Part shown: positions 34,685 to 43,017 of the stretch, one piece after another
Layout of the letters: each line of letters starts with the position of its first letter
How positions within the stretch are numbered: the stretch's first letter is position 1
Assembly: GCF_016741935.1 (NCBI RefSeq)
Contig: NZ_JAERRG010000007.1
Coordinates: 62,001 to 126,000, forward strand
DNA length: 64,000 nucleotides
Reading direction: 5' to 3'
Source of the DNA: Streptomyces endocoffeicus
Lineage (GTDB): Bacteria > Actinomycetota > Actinomycetes > Streptomycetales > Streptomycetaceae
Translations under genes and position numbers: made by a program
The notes under the pieces: generated by a model
Seen by the model: the letters and a program-made list of their open reading frames with translations, nothing else
Database searches by the model: none
What the model was told of the DNA's origin: nothing

Positions 34685-34730
34685 CACACCCGTCCAAAGG
34701 CCCCCTGGTCAGGGGGCCGGACCGGTGTGT
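34685..34730 (-). terminator. Terminator of trpS
   Basis: Core GGCCCCCT-GGTC-AGGGGGCC (34699-34718), extended by CACACCCGTCC and GGACCGGTGTG pairing. On the minus strand the core is followed by TTTGG. Confidence 0.7.
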
Positions 34731-34791
34731 TCCGCTGTCCGCGCGTCCGTATGGGTACGTGCGCGGGGCGCGCCATGCTCACCGGGCGGTG

Positions 34792-34825
34792 CGCACGGCG
34801 CTCGGCGCGCCGCTCAGCGCGCCGC
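34792..34825 (-). repeat. 12-bp repeat running out of the trpS stop codon
   Basis: Plus-strand TCAGCGCGCCGC (34814-34825, containing the stop) and TCGGCGCGCCGC (34802-34813), with a degenerate third unit at 34792-34801. Confidence 0.65.
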
Positions 34826-35827
34826 GGGCAGGAAGCCCACCTTGTCGTAGGTGGCGGCCAGCGTCTCGGCGGCGACGGCTCGGGCCTTGTCCGCGCCCTT
34901 GGCCAGGATTCCGTCCAACATCGCGGGGTCGCCCAGGTATTCCTGGGTCCGCTCGCGGAACGGGGTGACCCACTCGACCAGCACCTCGGAGAGGTCGGTC
35001 TTGAGCGCGCCGTAGCCCTTGCCCTCGTAACGGCGCTCCAACTCCGCGATGGCGGTGCCGGTCAGGGTGGAGTAGATGGTCAGCAGATTGCTGACGCCCG
35101 GCTTCTTCTCCTCGTCGAAGCGGATCTCCGTCTCGAGGTCGGTCACCGCGCTCTTGATCTTCTTCGCCGAGGCCTTGGGCTCGTCGAGGAGGCTGACGAT
35201 GCCCTTCGGTGTGGACGCCGACTTGCTCATCTTGATCGTCGGGTCCTGGAGGTCGTAGATCTTCCCCGTCTCCTTGACGATGTACGGCTCGGGGACGGTG
35301 AAGATCTCGCCGAAGCGGCCGTTGAAGCGGTCGGCCAGATCGCGGGTGAGCTCGATGTGCTGGCGCTGGTCCTCGCCGACGGGGACGTGGTTGGCCTGGT
35401 AGAGCAGGATGTCCGCGACCTGGAGGATCGGGTACGTGAAGAGGCCGACGGTGGCCCGGTCGGCGCCGTGCTTGGCCGACTTGTCCTTGAACTGCGTCAT
35501 CCGGGACGCCTCGCCGAAGCCGGTGAGACAGTTCATCACCCAGCCGAGCTGGGCGTGCTCGGGCACATGGCTCTGGATGAAGAGCGTGCAGCGGTCCGGG
35601 TCCAGACCGGAGGCGAGCAGTTGGGCCGCGGCGAGCCGGCTGTTGGCGCGCAGCTCCGCCGGATCCTGCGGCACGGTGATCGCGTGCAGGTCGACCACGG
35701 TGTAGAACGCGTCGTGGGTCTCCTGCAGCGCGACGTACTGCCGGATCGCGCCGAGGTAGTTGCCGAGGTGGAAGGAACCTGCGGTGGGCTGGATACCGGA
35801 GAGCGCACGGGGACGATCGAGGGCCAT
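34814..35827 (-). CDS. trpS: Tryptophanyl-tRNA synthetase
   Basis: Class Ic aminoacyl-tRNA synthetase of 337 residues charging tRNA-Trp. The HIGH-type motif is GSFHLGNY (residues 17-24) and the KMSKS loop is TIKMSKSAS. GEDQRQHIELTRDLADRFN is also diagnostic. ATG 35827 chosen; ATG 35836 is a close alternative. I recall two trpS genes in streptomycetes, one of them for indolmycin resistance; from sequence alone I cannot say which this is. The start is back-to-back with the ECF sigma gene. Confidence 0.96.
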   Translation of the reverse strand: MALDRPRALSGIQPTAGSFHLGNYLGAIRQYVALQETHDAFYTVVDLHAITVPQDPAELRANSRLAAAQLLASGLDPDRCTLFIQSHVPEHAQLGWVMNCLTGFGEASRMTQFKDKSAKHGADRATVGLFTYPILQVADILLYQANHVPVGEDQRQHIELTRDLADRFNGRFGEIFTVPEPYIVKETGKIYDLQDPTIKMSKSASTPKGIVSLLDEPKASAKKIKSAVTDLETEIRFDEEKKPGVSNLLTIYSTLTGTAIAELERRYEGKGYGALKTDLSEVLVEWVTPFRERTQEYLGDPAMLDGILAKGADKARAVAAETLAATYDKVGFLPAAR

Positions 35828-35873
35828 GGCACCCATTCTCTCAGGTGTGGAACCAGACTCCGTCCGCCGGTGT

Positions 35874-36863
35874 ATGAGATGTGTGAGGACTGGTGAAGCA
35901 CAGATCATCGCGCGGGTGCGGGCCGGCGACGCCGAGGCGTATGCCGAGCTGGTGCGGGCCCATGCGCCGATCGCGCACCGCACCGCCCGACTGCTCGGGG
36001 CGGGCGCGGATGCCGAGGATGTGGTGCAGGACGCCTTTGTGAAGGCGTATCTCGCGCTCGGGCGGTTCCAGAGCGAGGCGGCGTTCCGGCCCTGGCTGCT
36101 GCGGATCGTCGCCCATGAGACGAGTAACGCGGTGCGCTCGGCGCGCCGGAGGCGCACGGCGGCGGACCGGGAGGGGGCGCTGCTGGCCGGAGCCGAGCCG
36201 GTGATACCGGAGTCGGCCGATCCGGCGGCCGTGGCGCTGGCGGGCGAGCGGCGGGCGCGGCTGCTGGCCGCGCTGGAGGAGCTGAGCGAGCCGCAGCGGC
36301 GGGTGGTGATCTACCGCTATCTGCTGGATCTGGACGAGGGGGAGACCGCGGAGGCGCTGGGCTGGCCGCGCGGCACGGTGAAATCGCGGCTGAGCCGCGC
36401 CCTGAGACGGCTGGAGCGGCTGCTGGGGCCGCCGGAGACCTCGGAGACCTGGGAGACCTCGAAGACCTCCGAGACCTCGAAGACCGAGAGGGAGACGGCC
36501 GATGAGATGGAGTGGGGAGGCGCGGGAGATGGCCGAGGAAGGGCTGCCCGGAGAGCTGCGGGCGCTCGGGCGGGGGCCGGGGATATCGCCGTCCGGCGCA
36601 CCGTCGCGGCACGGCGTGTCGCGAGCGGACGGCGTGGAGCCGGAGGACGGCGCGCCCCCGGGGGCAGCGGAGGGCGGCGCCCCGCCGGGGGGCGGGGAGA
36701 CGCTGGTCGAGCGGGTGCTCGCCCGGATCGTGGGCCTGCCGGTTCCGGTGGCCGACGACGACCGGATCCTGGAGGAGCAGTGGTGGCGGCCGCTGCCCGG
36801 CCTGGAGGCCGGACAGGGCCCCGCGCCGGGGGTCAGCCGGTCGGCAGACCGGGCGCCGGGTAG
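35874..36863 (+). CDS. ECF-type RNA polymerase sigma factor with overlong C-terminal frame
   Basis: Region 2 (about 5-75: AHRTARLLGAGADAEDVVQDAFVKAYLALGRF split by the core helix) and region 4 (about 130-185: ELSEPQRRVVIYRYLLDLDEGETAEALGW, GTVKSRLSRALRRLERLL) are complete by about 36430. A 9-bp repeat then encodes Glu-Thr-Ser units. After it the frame has no stop until 36863, through the whole next gene and into the glyA 3' end. In the frame two bases on, a TGA (36503) overlaps the next ATG (36502) as ATGA, so a frameshift has probably replaced the normal end. Start uncertain (ATG 35874). Confidence 0.7.
   Translation: MRCVRTGEAQIIARVRAGDAEAYAELVRAHAPIAHRTARLLGAGADAEDVVQDAFVKAYLALGRFQSEAAFRPWLLRIVAHETSNAVRSARRRRTAADREGALLAGAEPVIPESADPAAVALAGERRARLLAALEELSEPQRRVVIYRYLLDLDEGETAEALGWPRGTVKSRLSRALRRLERLLGPPETSETWETSKTSETSKTERETADEMEWGGAGDGRGRAARRAAGARAGAGDIAVRRTVAARRVASGRRGAGGRRAPGGSGGRRPAGGRGDAGRAGARPDRGPAGSGGRRRPDPGGAVVAAAARPGGRTGPRAGGQPVGRPGAG
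36435..36488 (+). repeat. Six 9-bp tandem repeats at the sigma factor C-terminus
   Basis: Units of consensus GAGACCTCG starting at 36435, 36444, 36453, 36462, 36471 and 36480. In frame, encoding ETS/ETW/KTS units. Confidence 0.9.
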
Positions 36864-36894
36864 GCCGCCATCAGCTCGGACACCTCGGCCCTGA
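36502..36894 (+). CDS. Sigma-factor-associated hypothetical protein, probably 3' truncated
   Basis: ATG 36502 follows GGGAGACGGCCG, a good ribosome binding site. The first about 110 residues read as protein (MRWSGEAREMAEEGLPGELR, ETLVERVLARIVGLPVP). The last about 21 residues are only the antisense of the glyA end. I recall longer proteins with this N-terminus next to ECF sigma genes, carrying a membrane helix and an outer domain, so the distal part seems deleted against glyA. A role as sigma regulator is inference. Confidence 0.5.
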   Translation: MRWSGEAREMAEEGLPGELRALGRGPGISPSGAPSRHGVSRADGVEPEDGAPPGAAEGGAPPGGGETLVERVLARIVGLPVPVADDDRILEEQWWRPLPGLEAGQGPAPGVSRSADRAPGRPPSARTPRP

Positions 36895-38104
36895 TCTTGG
36901 CGAGGGCGCCCTCGTCACCGCTCTTCGCGGCGGTCACCCCGCGGTCGATCCAGTCGGCCACGGCGGGCATGTGCTCGGTGGTCAGACCGCGCGAGGTGAG
37001 GGAGGGGGTGCCGATCCGGATGCCGGAGGGGTCGAAGGGCTTGCGCGGGTCGTACGGGACGGTGTTGTAGTTCACCACGATCCCGGCCTGGTCCAGGGCC
37101 TTGGCCGCGACCTTGCCCGGCACCTCCTTGGGCGTCAGGTCCATCAGGATCAGATGGTTGTCGGTGCCGCCGGAGACCAGGTCGAAGCCGCGGGCGAGCA
37201 GTGCCTCGGCGAGCGCCTTGGCGTTGGCGACCACGGACCGGGCGTAGTCATGGAAGGCGGGCTGGGCGGCCTCGTGCAGGGCCACCGCGATGGCGGCGGT
37301 GGTCTGGTTGTGCGGACCGCCCTGGAGCCCGGGGAAGACGGCCTTGTCGATGGCCTTGGCATGGGTCTCGCGCGACATCAGCATCGCGCCGCGCGGACCC
37401 CGGAGCGTCTTATGGGTGGTGGTGGAGATGACATCGGCGTACGGAACGGGCGAGGGATGGGCGCCGCCCGCGATCAGACCGGCGATATGCGCGATATCGG
37501 CCACGAGCACCGCGTCCACCTCGCGGGCGATCTCCGCGAAGGCGGCGAAGTCGATCGTGCGAGGCACCGCCGTGCCCCCGCAGAAGATCAGCTTGGGCCG
37601 CTCCTTGCGGGCCAGCTCACGCACCTGGTCGAAGTCGATCACGCCGGTGTCCTGCCGCACCCCGTACTGGACACCGCGGAACCAGGCGCCGGTGGCGGAG
37701 ACGCCCCAGCCATGGGTGAGATGGCCGCCCATGGGCAGTGACATGCCCATCACGGTGTCACCGGGCCGGGCGAAGGCCAGATAGACCGCGAGGTTGGCGG
37801 GCGAGCCGGAGTAGGGCTGGACATTGGCGTGCTCGGCGCCGAAGACGGCCTTGGCCCGGTTGATCGCCAGGGTCTCCACCTGGTCGATGACCTGCTGCCC
37901 CTCGTAGTAGCGGCGGCCCGCGTAGCCCTCGCTGTACTTGTTCTGCAGCACCGTCCCGGAGGCCTCCAGGACGGCGGCGGAGACATAGTTCTCGCTCGGG
38001 ATCAGGCGCAGGGTCTCGGACTGCAGCAGCTCCTCGGAGCCGATGAGGGAGGCGAGTTCGGGGTCGGCGGCGAGAAGGGCGGGATGGGACAGGGGCAGGC
38101 TCAT
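36833..38104 (-). CDS. glyA: Serine hydroxymethyltransferase
   Basis: PLP enzyme of 423 residues interconverting serine and glycine with tetrahydrofolate, main source of one-carbon units. SENYVSAAVLEASGTVLQNKYSEGY-type N-terminal region, DIAHIAGLI, and the PLP lysine in TTTHKTLRGPRG are present. ATG 38104 has GGAGGATTCG directly upstream. Its last codons overlap the 3' ends of two plus-strand frames of the sigma locus. It works with folD, purH and purN further along the window in folate-dependent purine synthesis. Confidence 0.96.
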   Translation of the reverse strand: MSLPLSHPALLAADPELASLIGSEELLQSETLRLIPSENYVSAAVLEASGTVLQNKYSEGYAGRRYYEGQQVIDQVETLAINRAKAVFGAEHANVQPYSGSPANLAVYLAFARPGDTVMGMSLPMGGHLTHGWGVSATGAWFRGVQYGVRQDTGVIDFDQVRELARKERPKLIFCGGTAVPRTIDFAAFAEIAREVDAVLVADIAHIAGLIAGGAHPSPVPYADVISTTTHKTLRGPRGAMLMSRETHAKAIDKAVFPGLQGGPHNQTTAAIAVALHEAAQPAFHDYARSVVANAKALAEALLARGFDLVSGGTDNHLILMDLTPKEVPGKVAAKALDQAGIVVNYNTVPYDPRKPFDPSGIRIGTPSLTSRGLTTEHMPAVADWIDRGVTAAKSGDEGALAKIRAEVSELMAAYPAPGLPTG

Positions 38105-38273
38105 CGAATCCTCCGGGGCGATCGGTGACGGTCCGGTCGTGTCCCGGGGTGCCCAGGCGGGCGGCACCTCGTGGCGCTGTGGCCGCGCATCGCTTCCTCG
38201 TGGTCGGTTCCACGCTCGGCTCGCCAGTCACGATGCGCACCCCCACTCTAGCTAGTGAGACAAGGAGGACAAG

Positions 38274-39494
38274 ATGGGACCGGGACGCTCCGCGGAGCGG
38301 GCCATCGCCGCCGCCGAGGCCCATGGCGCGCACAACTACCATCCGCTGCCGGTCGTCGTCGCGTCCGCCGAAGGCGCCTGGATGACCGATGTCGCGGGCC
38401 GCCGCTATCTCGATCTGCTCGCCGGATACTCGGCGCTCAACTTCGGGCATCGCAACCGCCGGCTGATCGAGGCCGCCAAGGCCCAGCTGGACCGGGTCAC
38501 CCTCACCTCCCGCGCCTTCCATCACGACCGCTTCGGCGCCTTCTGCTCCGAGCTGGCCGAGCTGTGCGGCATGGAGATGGTGCTGCCCATGAACACGGGG
38601 GCAGAGGCGATGGAGACGGCCGTCAAGACCGCCCGCAAATGGGGCTATCGGATCAAGGGCGTCCCGGACGGCCGGGCCAGGATCATCGCCGCCGCGAACA
38701 ACTTCCACGGCCGGACGACCACCCTCATCAGCTTCTCCACCGATTCCGAGGCCCGTGCCGATCACGGCCCCTTCACCCCGGGGTTCTCGATCGTGCCGTA
38801 CGGGGATCTGGCGGCGATGGCGGCGACGCTCGACGCCGCACCCGAGGAGACGGTCGCGGTGCTGCTGGAGCCGATCCAGGGCGAGGCGGGGGTGGTGGTG
38901 CCGCCGCCCGGCTATCTGACCGGGGTCCGGGAGCTGACCCGGGAGCGGAATGTGCTGTTCATCGCCGATGAGATCCAGTCGGGCCTCGGCCGCACCGGCA
39001 CCACCTTCGCCTGTGAGCACGAGGGCGTGGTCCCCGATGTCTATGTGCTGGGCAAGGCGCTGGGCGGCGGGGTGGTGCCGGTGTCGGCGGTGGTGTCCTC
39101 CCGCGAGGTGCTGGGGGTGCACCGCCCCGGGGAGCACGGCTCCACCTTCGGCGGCAACCCGCTCGCCTGCGCGGTCGCCCTGGAGGTCATCGCGATGGTG
39201 CGGACCGGGGAGTTCCAGCGGCACTCGGCCACGCTGGGCGAGCGGCTCCACCGGGAGCTGGGGCTGCTGCGGGGAAAGGGCGTCCAGGAGGTGCGCGGCC
39301 GGGGGCTGTGGGCGGGGGTGGACATCGATCCGTCGCGGGGCACCGGGCGGCAGATCTCCGAGCGGCTGATGGACCGCGGCGTGCTGGTCAAGGACACCCA
39401 TGGCGCCACGATCCGGATCGCCCCGCCCCTGGTGATCAGCGAGGAGGATCTGGCGTGGGGGCTGGACCAGCTGAGGACGGTGCTGGCCGAGTGA
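38274..39494 (+). CDS. rocD: Ornithine--oxo-acid transaminase
   Basis: Class III PLP aminotransferase of 406 residues converting ornithine and 2-oxoglutarate to glutamate semialdehyde and glutamate. Diagnostic parts are FHHDRFGAFCSELAEL-type sequence, MNTGAEAMETAVKTARKWGY, DEIQSGLGRTG, and the PLP Lys in VLGKALGGGVVPVSAV. ATG 38274 follows AAGGAGG. Divergent from glyA with a 169-bp gap, and convergent with the GspS-like gene, with a tandem repeat between. The usual arginine-catabolism neighbours (Lrp, amidinotransferase) are not visible in this window. Confidence 0.93.
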   Translation: MGPGRSAERAIAAAEAHGAHNYHPLPVVVASAEGAWMTDVAGRRYLDLLAGYSALNFGHRNRRLIEAAKAQLDRVTLTSRAFHHDRFGAFCSELAELCGMEMVLPMNTGAEAMETAVKTARKWGYRIKGVPDGRARIIAAANNFHGRTTTLISFSTDSEARADHGPFTPGFSIVPYGDLAAMAATLDAAPEETVAVLLEPIQGEAGVVVPPPGYLTGVRELTRERNVLFIADEIQSGLGRTGTTFACEHEGVVPDVYVLGKALGGGVVPVSAVVSSREVLGVHRPGEHGSTFGGNPLACAVALEVIAMVRTGEFQRHSATLGERLHRELGLLRGKGVQEVRGRGLWAGVDIDPSRGTGRQISERLMDRGVLVKDTHGATIRIAPPLVISEEDLAWGLDQLRTVLAE

Positions 39495-39495
39495 T

Positions 39496-39558
39496 CCGGT
39501 ATCGCCCAGAGAATGACCGGTCTCTCCCAGAGAGTGACCGGTCTCGCTCAGAGAATGA
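39496..39558 (-). repeat. Three 21-bp repeats running out of the GspS-like stop codon
   Basis: Exact-length units at 39496-39516, 39517-39537 and 39538-39558, consensus CCGGTCTCGCCCAGAGAATGA on the plus strand. The third contains the minus-strand stop (39548-39550) and last codons of the GspS-like gene. Confidence 0.93.
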
Positions 39559-40735
39559 CGTGCGGGATGAAGCGCGCGTACTCATCCGTCACCAGCCCCG
39601 CCGACTCGCGGATGCCGAGCCCCGCCGACTCGCCCTCGACCACCCAGGTGCCGAGCACCACACGGTTGCCGTCGAAGTCGGGCAGCGGCGCCAGTTCCTG
39701 GTAGCAGCACGGCTCGTCGCGTACGACGGGCTCCTCGCCCGGCGGATGCACGGTGACCCCCGCGCCCTCGCGGCCCAGCAGCGGTTTGGCCACATAGCCG
39801 GTGGTGCGGGCCAGTTCCCGGGGCCCGTCGAGGTAGGCGGGCAGCAGATGGGGGTGGTCCGGGAAGAGCTCCCACAACACGGCCAGCAGCGCCTTGTTGG
39901 ACAGCAGCATCTTCCAGGCCGGTTCGATCCACAGGGTGGATCCGGTGCCACCCCCGTTGTCCAGCGTGTCCAGCACATGCGGACCGAACCGGTCGGTGGC
40001 CAGCCACTCCCAGGGATAGAGCTTGAAGCAGCTCCGGATGAAGCGGAACCGCTTGTCCACGAAGCGGCCCGACAGCCGTTCCCAGCCGATGTCCTCCATG
40101 GAGATCGCCTCGGTCCTCAGCCCGGCCTGCTCGGCCGTCTCCCGGAGGTAGGCCACCGTCATCAGGTCCTCGCCCAGCTCGTCCCCGGCCGAATGGGCGA
40201 AGTACAGGGGTGTCCCCGGCGGCAGCAGCGCCGCCTGGGTGCGCCAGGCGTCGACCAGCCGTTCATGGAGGGAGTTCCACTGGTCGGCGCCCGGGAAGCG
40301 GTCCTCCATCCAGAACCACTGGGCGCCGGCCGCCTCCACCAGCGAGGTGGGTGTGTCGGCGTTGTACTCCAGCAGCTTCGCCGGGCCCGACTCACCGTCG
40401 TAGCGCAGATCGAACCGGCCGTAGACGCTGGGCTGTTCGGCCCGGCGGTGCCAGGACTCGGCGATCAGCCCGGCCAGCCGCGGATCGTCGATGCCGAGGT
40501 CGGCGAAGCGGCCGGTCTCGACGATATGGGCGGCCGCCGCCAGCGACATCCGGTGCAGCTCCTCGACGACCTCCTCCAGCGCCTCGACCTCGGGCAGCGA
40601 GAAGGCGTAGTAGGCGCTCTCGTCCCAGTAGGGACGCAGCGAGCCGTCCGGGTAGCGGGTCAGCGGATAGATGACCCCCTGCTCCTCCACCGTGGACTGC
40701 CAGTCGGGGCGGGGGTCGATGGTGTGGCGCTTCAT
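39548..40735 (-). CDS. Glutathionylspermidine synthase-like ATP-grasp ligase (YgiC/YjfC type)
   Basis: 395 residues, matching the stand-alone synthetase domain without the amidase half of E. coli Gss. Visible parts are YYAFSLPEVEALEEVVEELH, LRYDGESGPAKLLEYNADTP, WFWMEDRFPGADQWNSLHE, STLWIEPAWKMLLSNKALL, and the nucleotide-site KPLLGREGAGV. ATP-grasp enzymes of this type form amide bonds; the YgiC/YjfC group was predicted computationally to modify partner proteins or peptides. It starts 15 nt after a small lipoprotein gene, just as ygiC follows ygiB. True glutathionylspermidine synthesis is unlikely because actinobacteria use mycothiol. Confidence 0.87.
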   Translation of the reverse strand: MKRHTIDPRPDWQSTVEEQGVIYPLTRYPDGSLRPYWDESAYYAFSLPEVEALEEVVEELHRMSLAAAAHIVETGRFADLGIDDPRLAGLIAESWHRRAEQPSVYGRFDLRYDGESGPAKLLEYNADTPTSLVEAAGAQWFWMEDRFPGADQWNSLHERLVDAWRTQAALLPPGTPLYFAHSAGDELGEDLMTVAYLRETAEQAGLRTEAISMEDIGWERLSGRFVDKRFRFIRSCFKLYPWEWLATDRFGPHVLDTLDNGGGTGSTLWIEPAWKMLLSNKALLAVLWELFPDHPHLLPAYLDGPRELARTTGYVAKPLLGREGAGVTVHPPGEEPVVRDEPCCYQELAPLPDFDGNRVVLGTWVVEGESAGLGIRESAGLVTDEYARFIPHVIL

Positions 40736-40750
40736 CGTCGGGCGGCCCGC

Positions 40751-41101
40751 TCAGCCGCCGCCGGAGCCCGAGCAGCCGAAGCCGCCCCGGTCGGCCGCCT
40801 TGCTCTTGTCGAAGGTGCCGTAGTCCGCCCAGCGGCCGCTGACGTCGGAGTCGTAGTACCACTCGCCGTCGACGCCCGATGTGCCGCGGCTCTTCTTGCC
40901 CTTGCCGCCCGTGGTGGACGAAGAGCCCTTGCAGGCGCTGGAGTCGACGACCCGATAGCCGTTCACCGCGTCATAGCTGTCCCGGTCCACACAGCGCTTG
41001 TCCGGTTCCGAACCACAGGAGGTGAGCGCCGCCGCCAGCGCGCCCATACCGCCCAGGATCACCGTGCTCGACCGCAGCCGCCGCGTCGTCTTCCGTTCCA
41101 T
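40751..41101 (-). CDS. Small lipoprotein, YgiB-like partner of the ATP-grasp ligase
   Basis: 116 residues from ATG 41101 (GGGGAGACGGGG upstream). Signal peptide with lipobox LTSC, then CVDRDSYDAVNGYRVV, a Ser/Gly/Lys-rich linker, GEWYYDSDVSGRW and a C-terminal RGGFGCSGSGGG. The tail RGGFG also occurs, as I recall, near the C-terminus of E. coli YgiB/YjfM, the partners of YgiC/YjfC. Together with gene order this suggests the lipoprotein is the substrate or co-factor of the ligase. A longer upstream start at 41185 lacks support. Confidence 0.7.
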   Translation of the reverse strand: MERKTTRRLRSSTVILGGMGALAAALTSCGSEPDKRCVDRDSYDAVNGYRVVDSSACKGSSSTTGGKGKKSRGTSGVDGEWYYDSDVSGRWADYGTFDKSKAADRGGFGCSGSGGG

Positions 41102-41204
41102 CCCCGTCTCCCCGTCGCCCCGTCGCCCCGTTCCTCTCCCCCGGGCCGCCGTCCCGCCCGAGGCCCTCGGCTCCCCCGAGGCCATAACCGCCCACCTTAG
41201 CCTC

Positions 41205-41221
41205 GCGCTTTCGCGAAGCGC
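41205..41221. terminator. Small hairpin upstream of the lipoprotein operon
   Basis: GCGCTT-TCGCG-AAGCGC in the 279-bp gap 41102-41380 between two minus-strand genes. It probably ends the mocR transcript. The rest of the gap shows no gene. Confidence 0.35.
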
Positions 41222-41380
41222 GCCACTCGCCGGAGGGCGGCGATGGCCGGCCGCTCGTCGTCGGCTCGTGTGACCAGTTGGTGCGGGGAGCCAGTCGGTG
41301 CGGGGAGTTCGCTGGGCGCTCGGCGGGTGCGGTGACCTGAGCGCTCGGCGTGTGACTTCGGGCAGCCGGAACGTGGGGCG

Positions 41381-42970
41381 TCAGGGCAGCACCCGGCACA
41401 GCGCCTCCAGCGCGCCCGTGAAGGCGTGGTCGGGCGGGGCGCCATAGGCGAAGACCAGCGCGTCCGGCGGCCCGTCCGGACCCGGTCCGGGCTCGTTCGG
41501 ACCCGGTCCGGGCTCGTTCGGCTCCCGCTGCTCGCGGTAGCGGTAGCGGGACAGCCCCTCCAGGGCGAGGCTCTGCCAGGCCGCGCCCTGCACCACGGAC
41601 CGCTCGGTACCGGGCGGCAGTTGGAGCACCGCGTGCAGCCCCGCCGCGATGCCCGTGACCCGCACCCGCGGGGCGCGTTCGGCGAGCGCCGCCACCAACT
41701 GGTCACGGCGCCGCCGATAGCGCATCCGCATGCCACGCACATGGCGGTCGTACGCCCCGGAGTCGATGAACTCCGCGAGCGTCAGCTGGTCCAGGGCGCC
41801 CGACTGCCACTCCCCGGTTGCCTTGAACGCCAGGACGTCGTCCAGCAGATGGTCCGGCACCACCATCCAGGCCAGCCGCAGCGCGGGCGCCAGGCTCTTG
41901 CTGGCGGTGCCCAGATAGACCACATGCTCGGGGTCGAGCCCCTGGAGCGCCCCGACCGGGTGACGGTCATAGCGGAACTCCCCGTCGTAGTCGTCTTCCA
42001 GGACCAGCCCGCCCACCCGCGACGCCCAGTCGACCACGGCGGCGCGCCGGTCGGGGTCCAGCGAAACCCCGGTGGGGAACTGATGCGCCGGGGTGAGCAG
42101 AACGGTCCGCAGCCCGGCCGACCGGTCCAGCTCCGCCGTCCGCGCGCCCCGCTGATCGACCGGCAGCGGCACGGTGCGCAGCCCGGCCCCGCGCATCACG
42201 TTCCAGTGGACGTCGAGCCCGTAGGACTCCACGCCCACCTCACGGTGACCGGCCTTCGCCCGCACCCTGCTGAGCAGGGCCAGCCCCTGGACGAACCCCG
42301 CGCAGACCACGATCCGTTCGGGCGCGGCCCGCACCCCGCGGGCGCGCGCCAGATAGTCGGCCAGGACCCGCCGCAGCTCGAGCCGTCCGGCGGGGTCGCC
42401 GTAGCCGAAGGCGTCGTTCGGCGCGGCGGTCAGGGCGCGCCGGGCCGCGGAGAGCCAGGCGGACCGGGGGAAGGCCGAGACATCGGGCTGACCGGCCCGC
42501 AGATCGTAGGCCGGCCGGGTGGCGGCCACGGCGGCGGGCGGGGGTGTGCGCGGCGGCGCGGGTTCGGGCGGCACGACGCGCCGGGCGACCCGGGTGCCCG
42601 AGCCCTGCCGGGCCGTAAGCCAGCCCTCTGCCACCAGCTCCCCATAGGCGTCGGCCACGGTGTTCCGGGCGACGCCGAGGTCGGCGGCGAGGGAGCGGGA
42701 GGAGGGCAGCCGGGTGCCCGGGGCGAGCCGCCCGCCGCGGACGGCGTCGCGCAGAGCGCGGATGAGCGCGTCCTTCACCCCGGTCCCGCCGCCCCGCGGC
42801 AGATCCAGATGGAGATCCGCCCCCGGCCCGGCCGGACCGCCCGACCGCCGTCCGTACGCGGCAGCCCACTCCCCGGAACCGGCCTGCTGTCCGGGGCCGT
42901 CCGCCCGCTGTCCGGGGCCGCCTGTCCGCTGTCCGGGTTCACCCCTCGGAGTGGCCCATGAATCCGCCAT
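41381..42970 (-). CDS. MocR/PdxR-type GntR-aminotransferase regulator
   Basis: 529 residues: an N-terminal low-complexity Gly/Gln/Pro stretch, a winged helix (about 62-130, LRDAVRGGRLAPGTRLPSSR, LAADLGVARNTVADAY) and a fold-type I aminotransferase domain. The PLP lysine is in TASKSLAPALRL, and LEDDYDGEFRYDRHPVGALQ is typical of MocR. The C-terminal part contains an in-frame EPGPGPN repeat. Regulators of this kind sense amino acids or PLP. It is divergent from the AhpD-like gene, its most likely target. Confidence 0.9.
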   Translation of the reverse strand: MADSWATPRGEPGQRTGGPGQRADGPGQQAGSGEWAAAYGRRSGGPAGPGADLHLDLPRGGGTGVKDALIRALRDAVRGGRLAPGTRLPSSRSLAADLGVARNTVADAYGELVAEGWLTARQGSGTRVARRVVPPEPAPPRTPPPAAVAATRPAYDLRAGQPDVSAFPRSAWLSAARRALTAAPNDAFGYGDPAGRLELRRVLADYLARARGVRAAPERIVVCAGFVQGLALLSRVRAKAGHREVGVESYGLDVHWNVMRGAGLRTVPLPVDQRGARTAELDRSAGLRTVLLTPAHQFPTGVSLDPDRRAAVVDWASRVGGLVLEDDYDGEFRYDRHPVGALQGLDPEHVVYLGTASKSLAPALRLAWMVVPDHLLDDVLAFKATGEWQSGALDQLTLAEFIDSGAYDRHVRGMRMRYRRRRDQLVAALAERAPRVRVTGIAAGLHAVLQLPPGTERSVVQGAAWQSLALEGLSRYRYREQREPNEPGPGPNEPGPGPDGPPDALVFAYGAPPDHAFTGALEALCRVLP

Positions 42971-42974
42971 GGAA

Positions 42975-42983
42975 ATGGACCAT
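42975..42983. promoter_or_regulatory. Candidate MocR operator
   Basis: ATGGACCAT, an inverted repeat centred on A, lies 5 nt upstream of the mocR start in the 47-bp divergent gap. On the minus strand it overlaps TATGGT, a possible mocR -10 box 8 nt from the start. Confidence 0.4.
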
Positions 42984-43004
42984 ACCCCTGGGCCGCCCGG
43001 CCTC

Positions 43005-43010
43005 TAGCGT
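43005..43010 (+). promoter_or_regulatory. Leaderless -10 element of the AhpD-like gene
   Basis: TAGCGT ends 7 nt before ATG 43018. The intervening GGAGGAC resembles a ribosome binding site but is too close to the ATG. Confidence 0.45.
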
Positions 43011-43017
43011 GGAGGAC

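Noticed and set aside
34814..35827. T-box or Trp leader in front of trpS
   Set aside because: The start is back-to-back with the sigma gene, with only about 45 bp between them; no room or sequence for a T-box.
39548..40735. True glutathionylspermidine synthetase/amidase
   Set aside because: The amidase half is missing and the organism type uses mycothiol; the YgiC/YjfC group is a better match.
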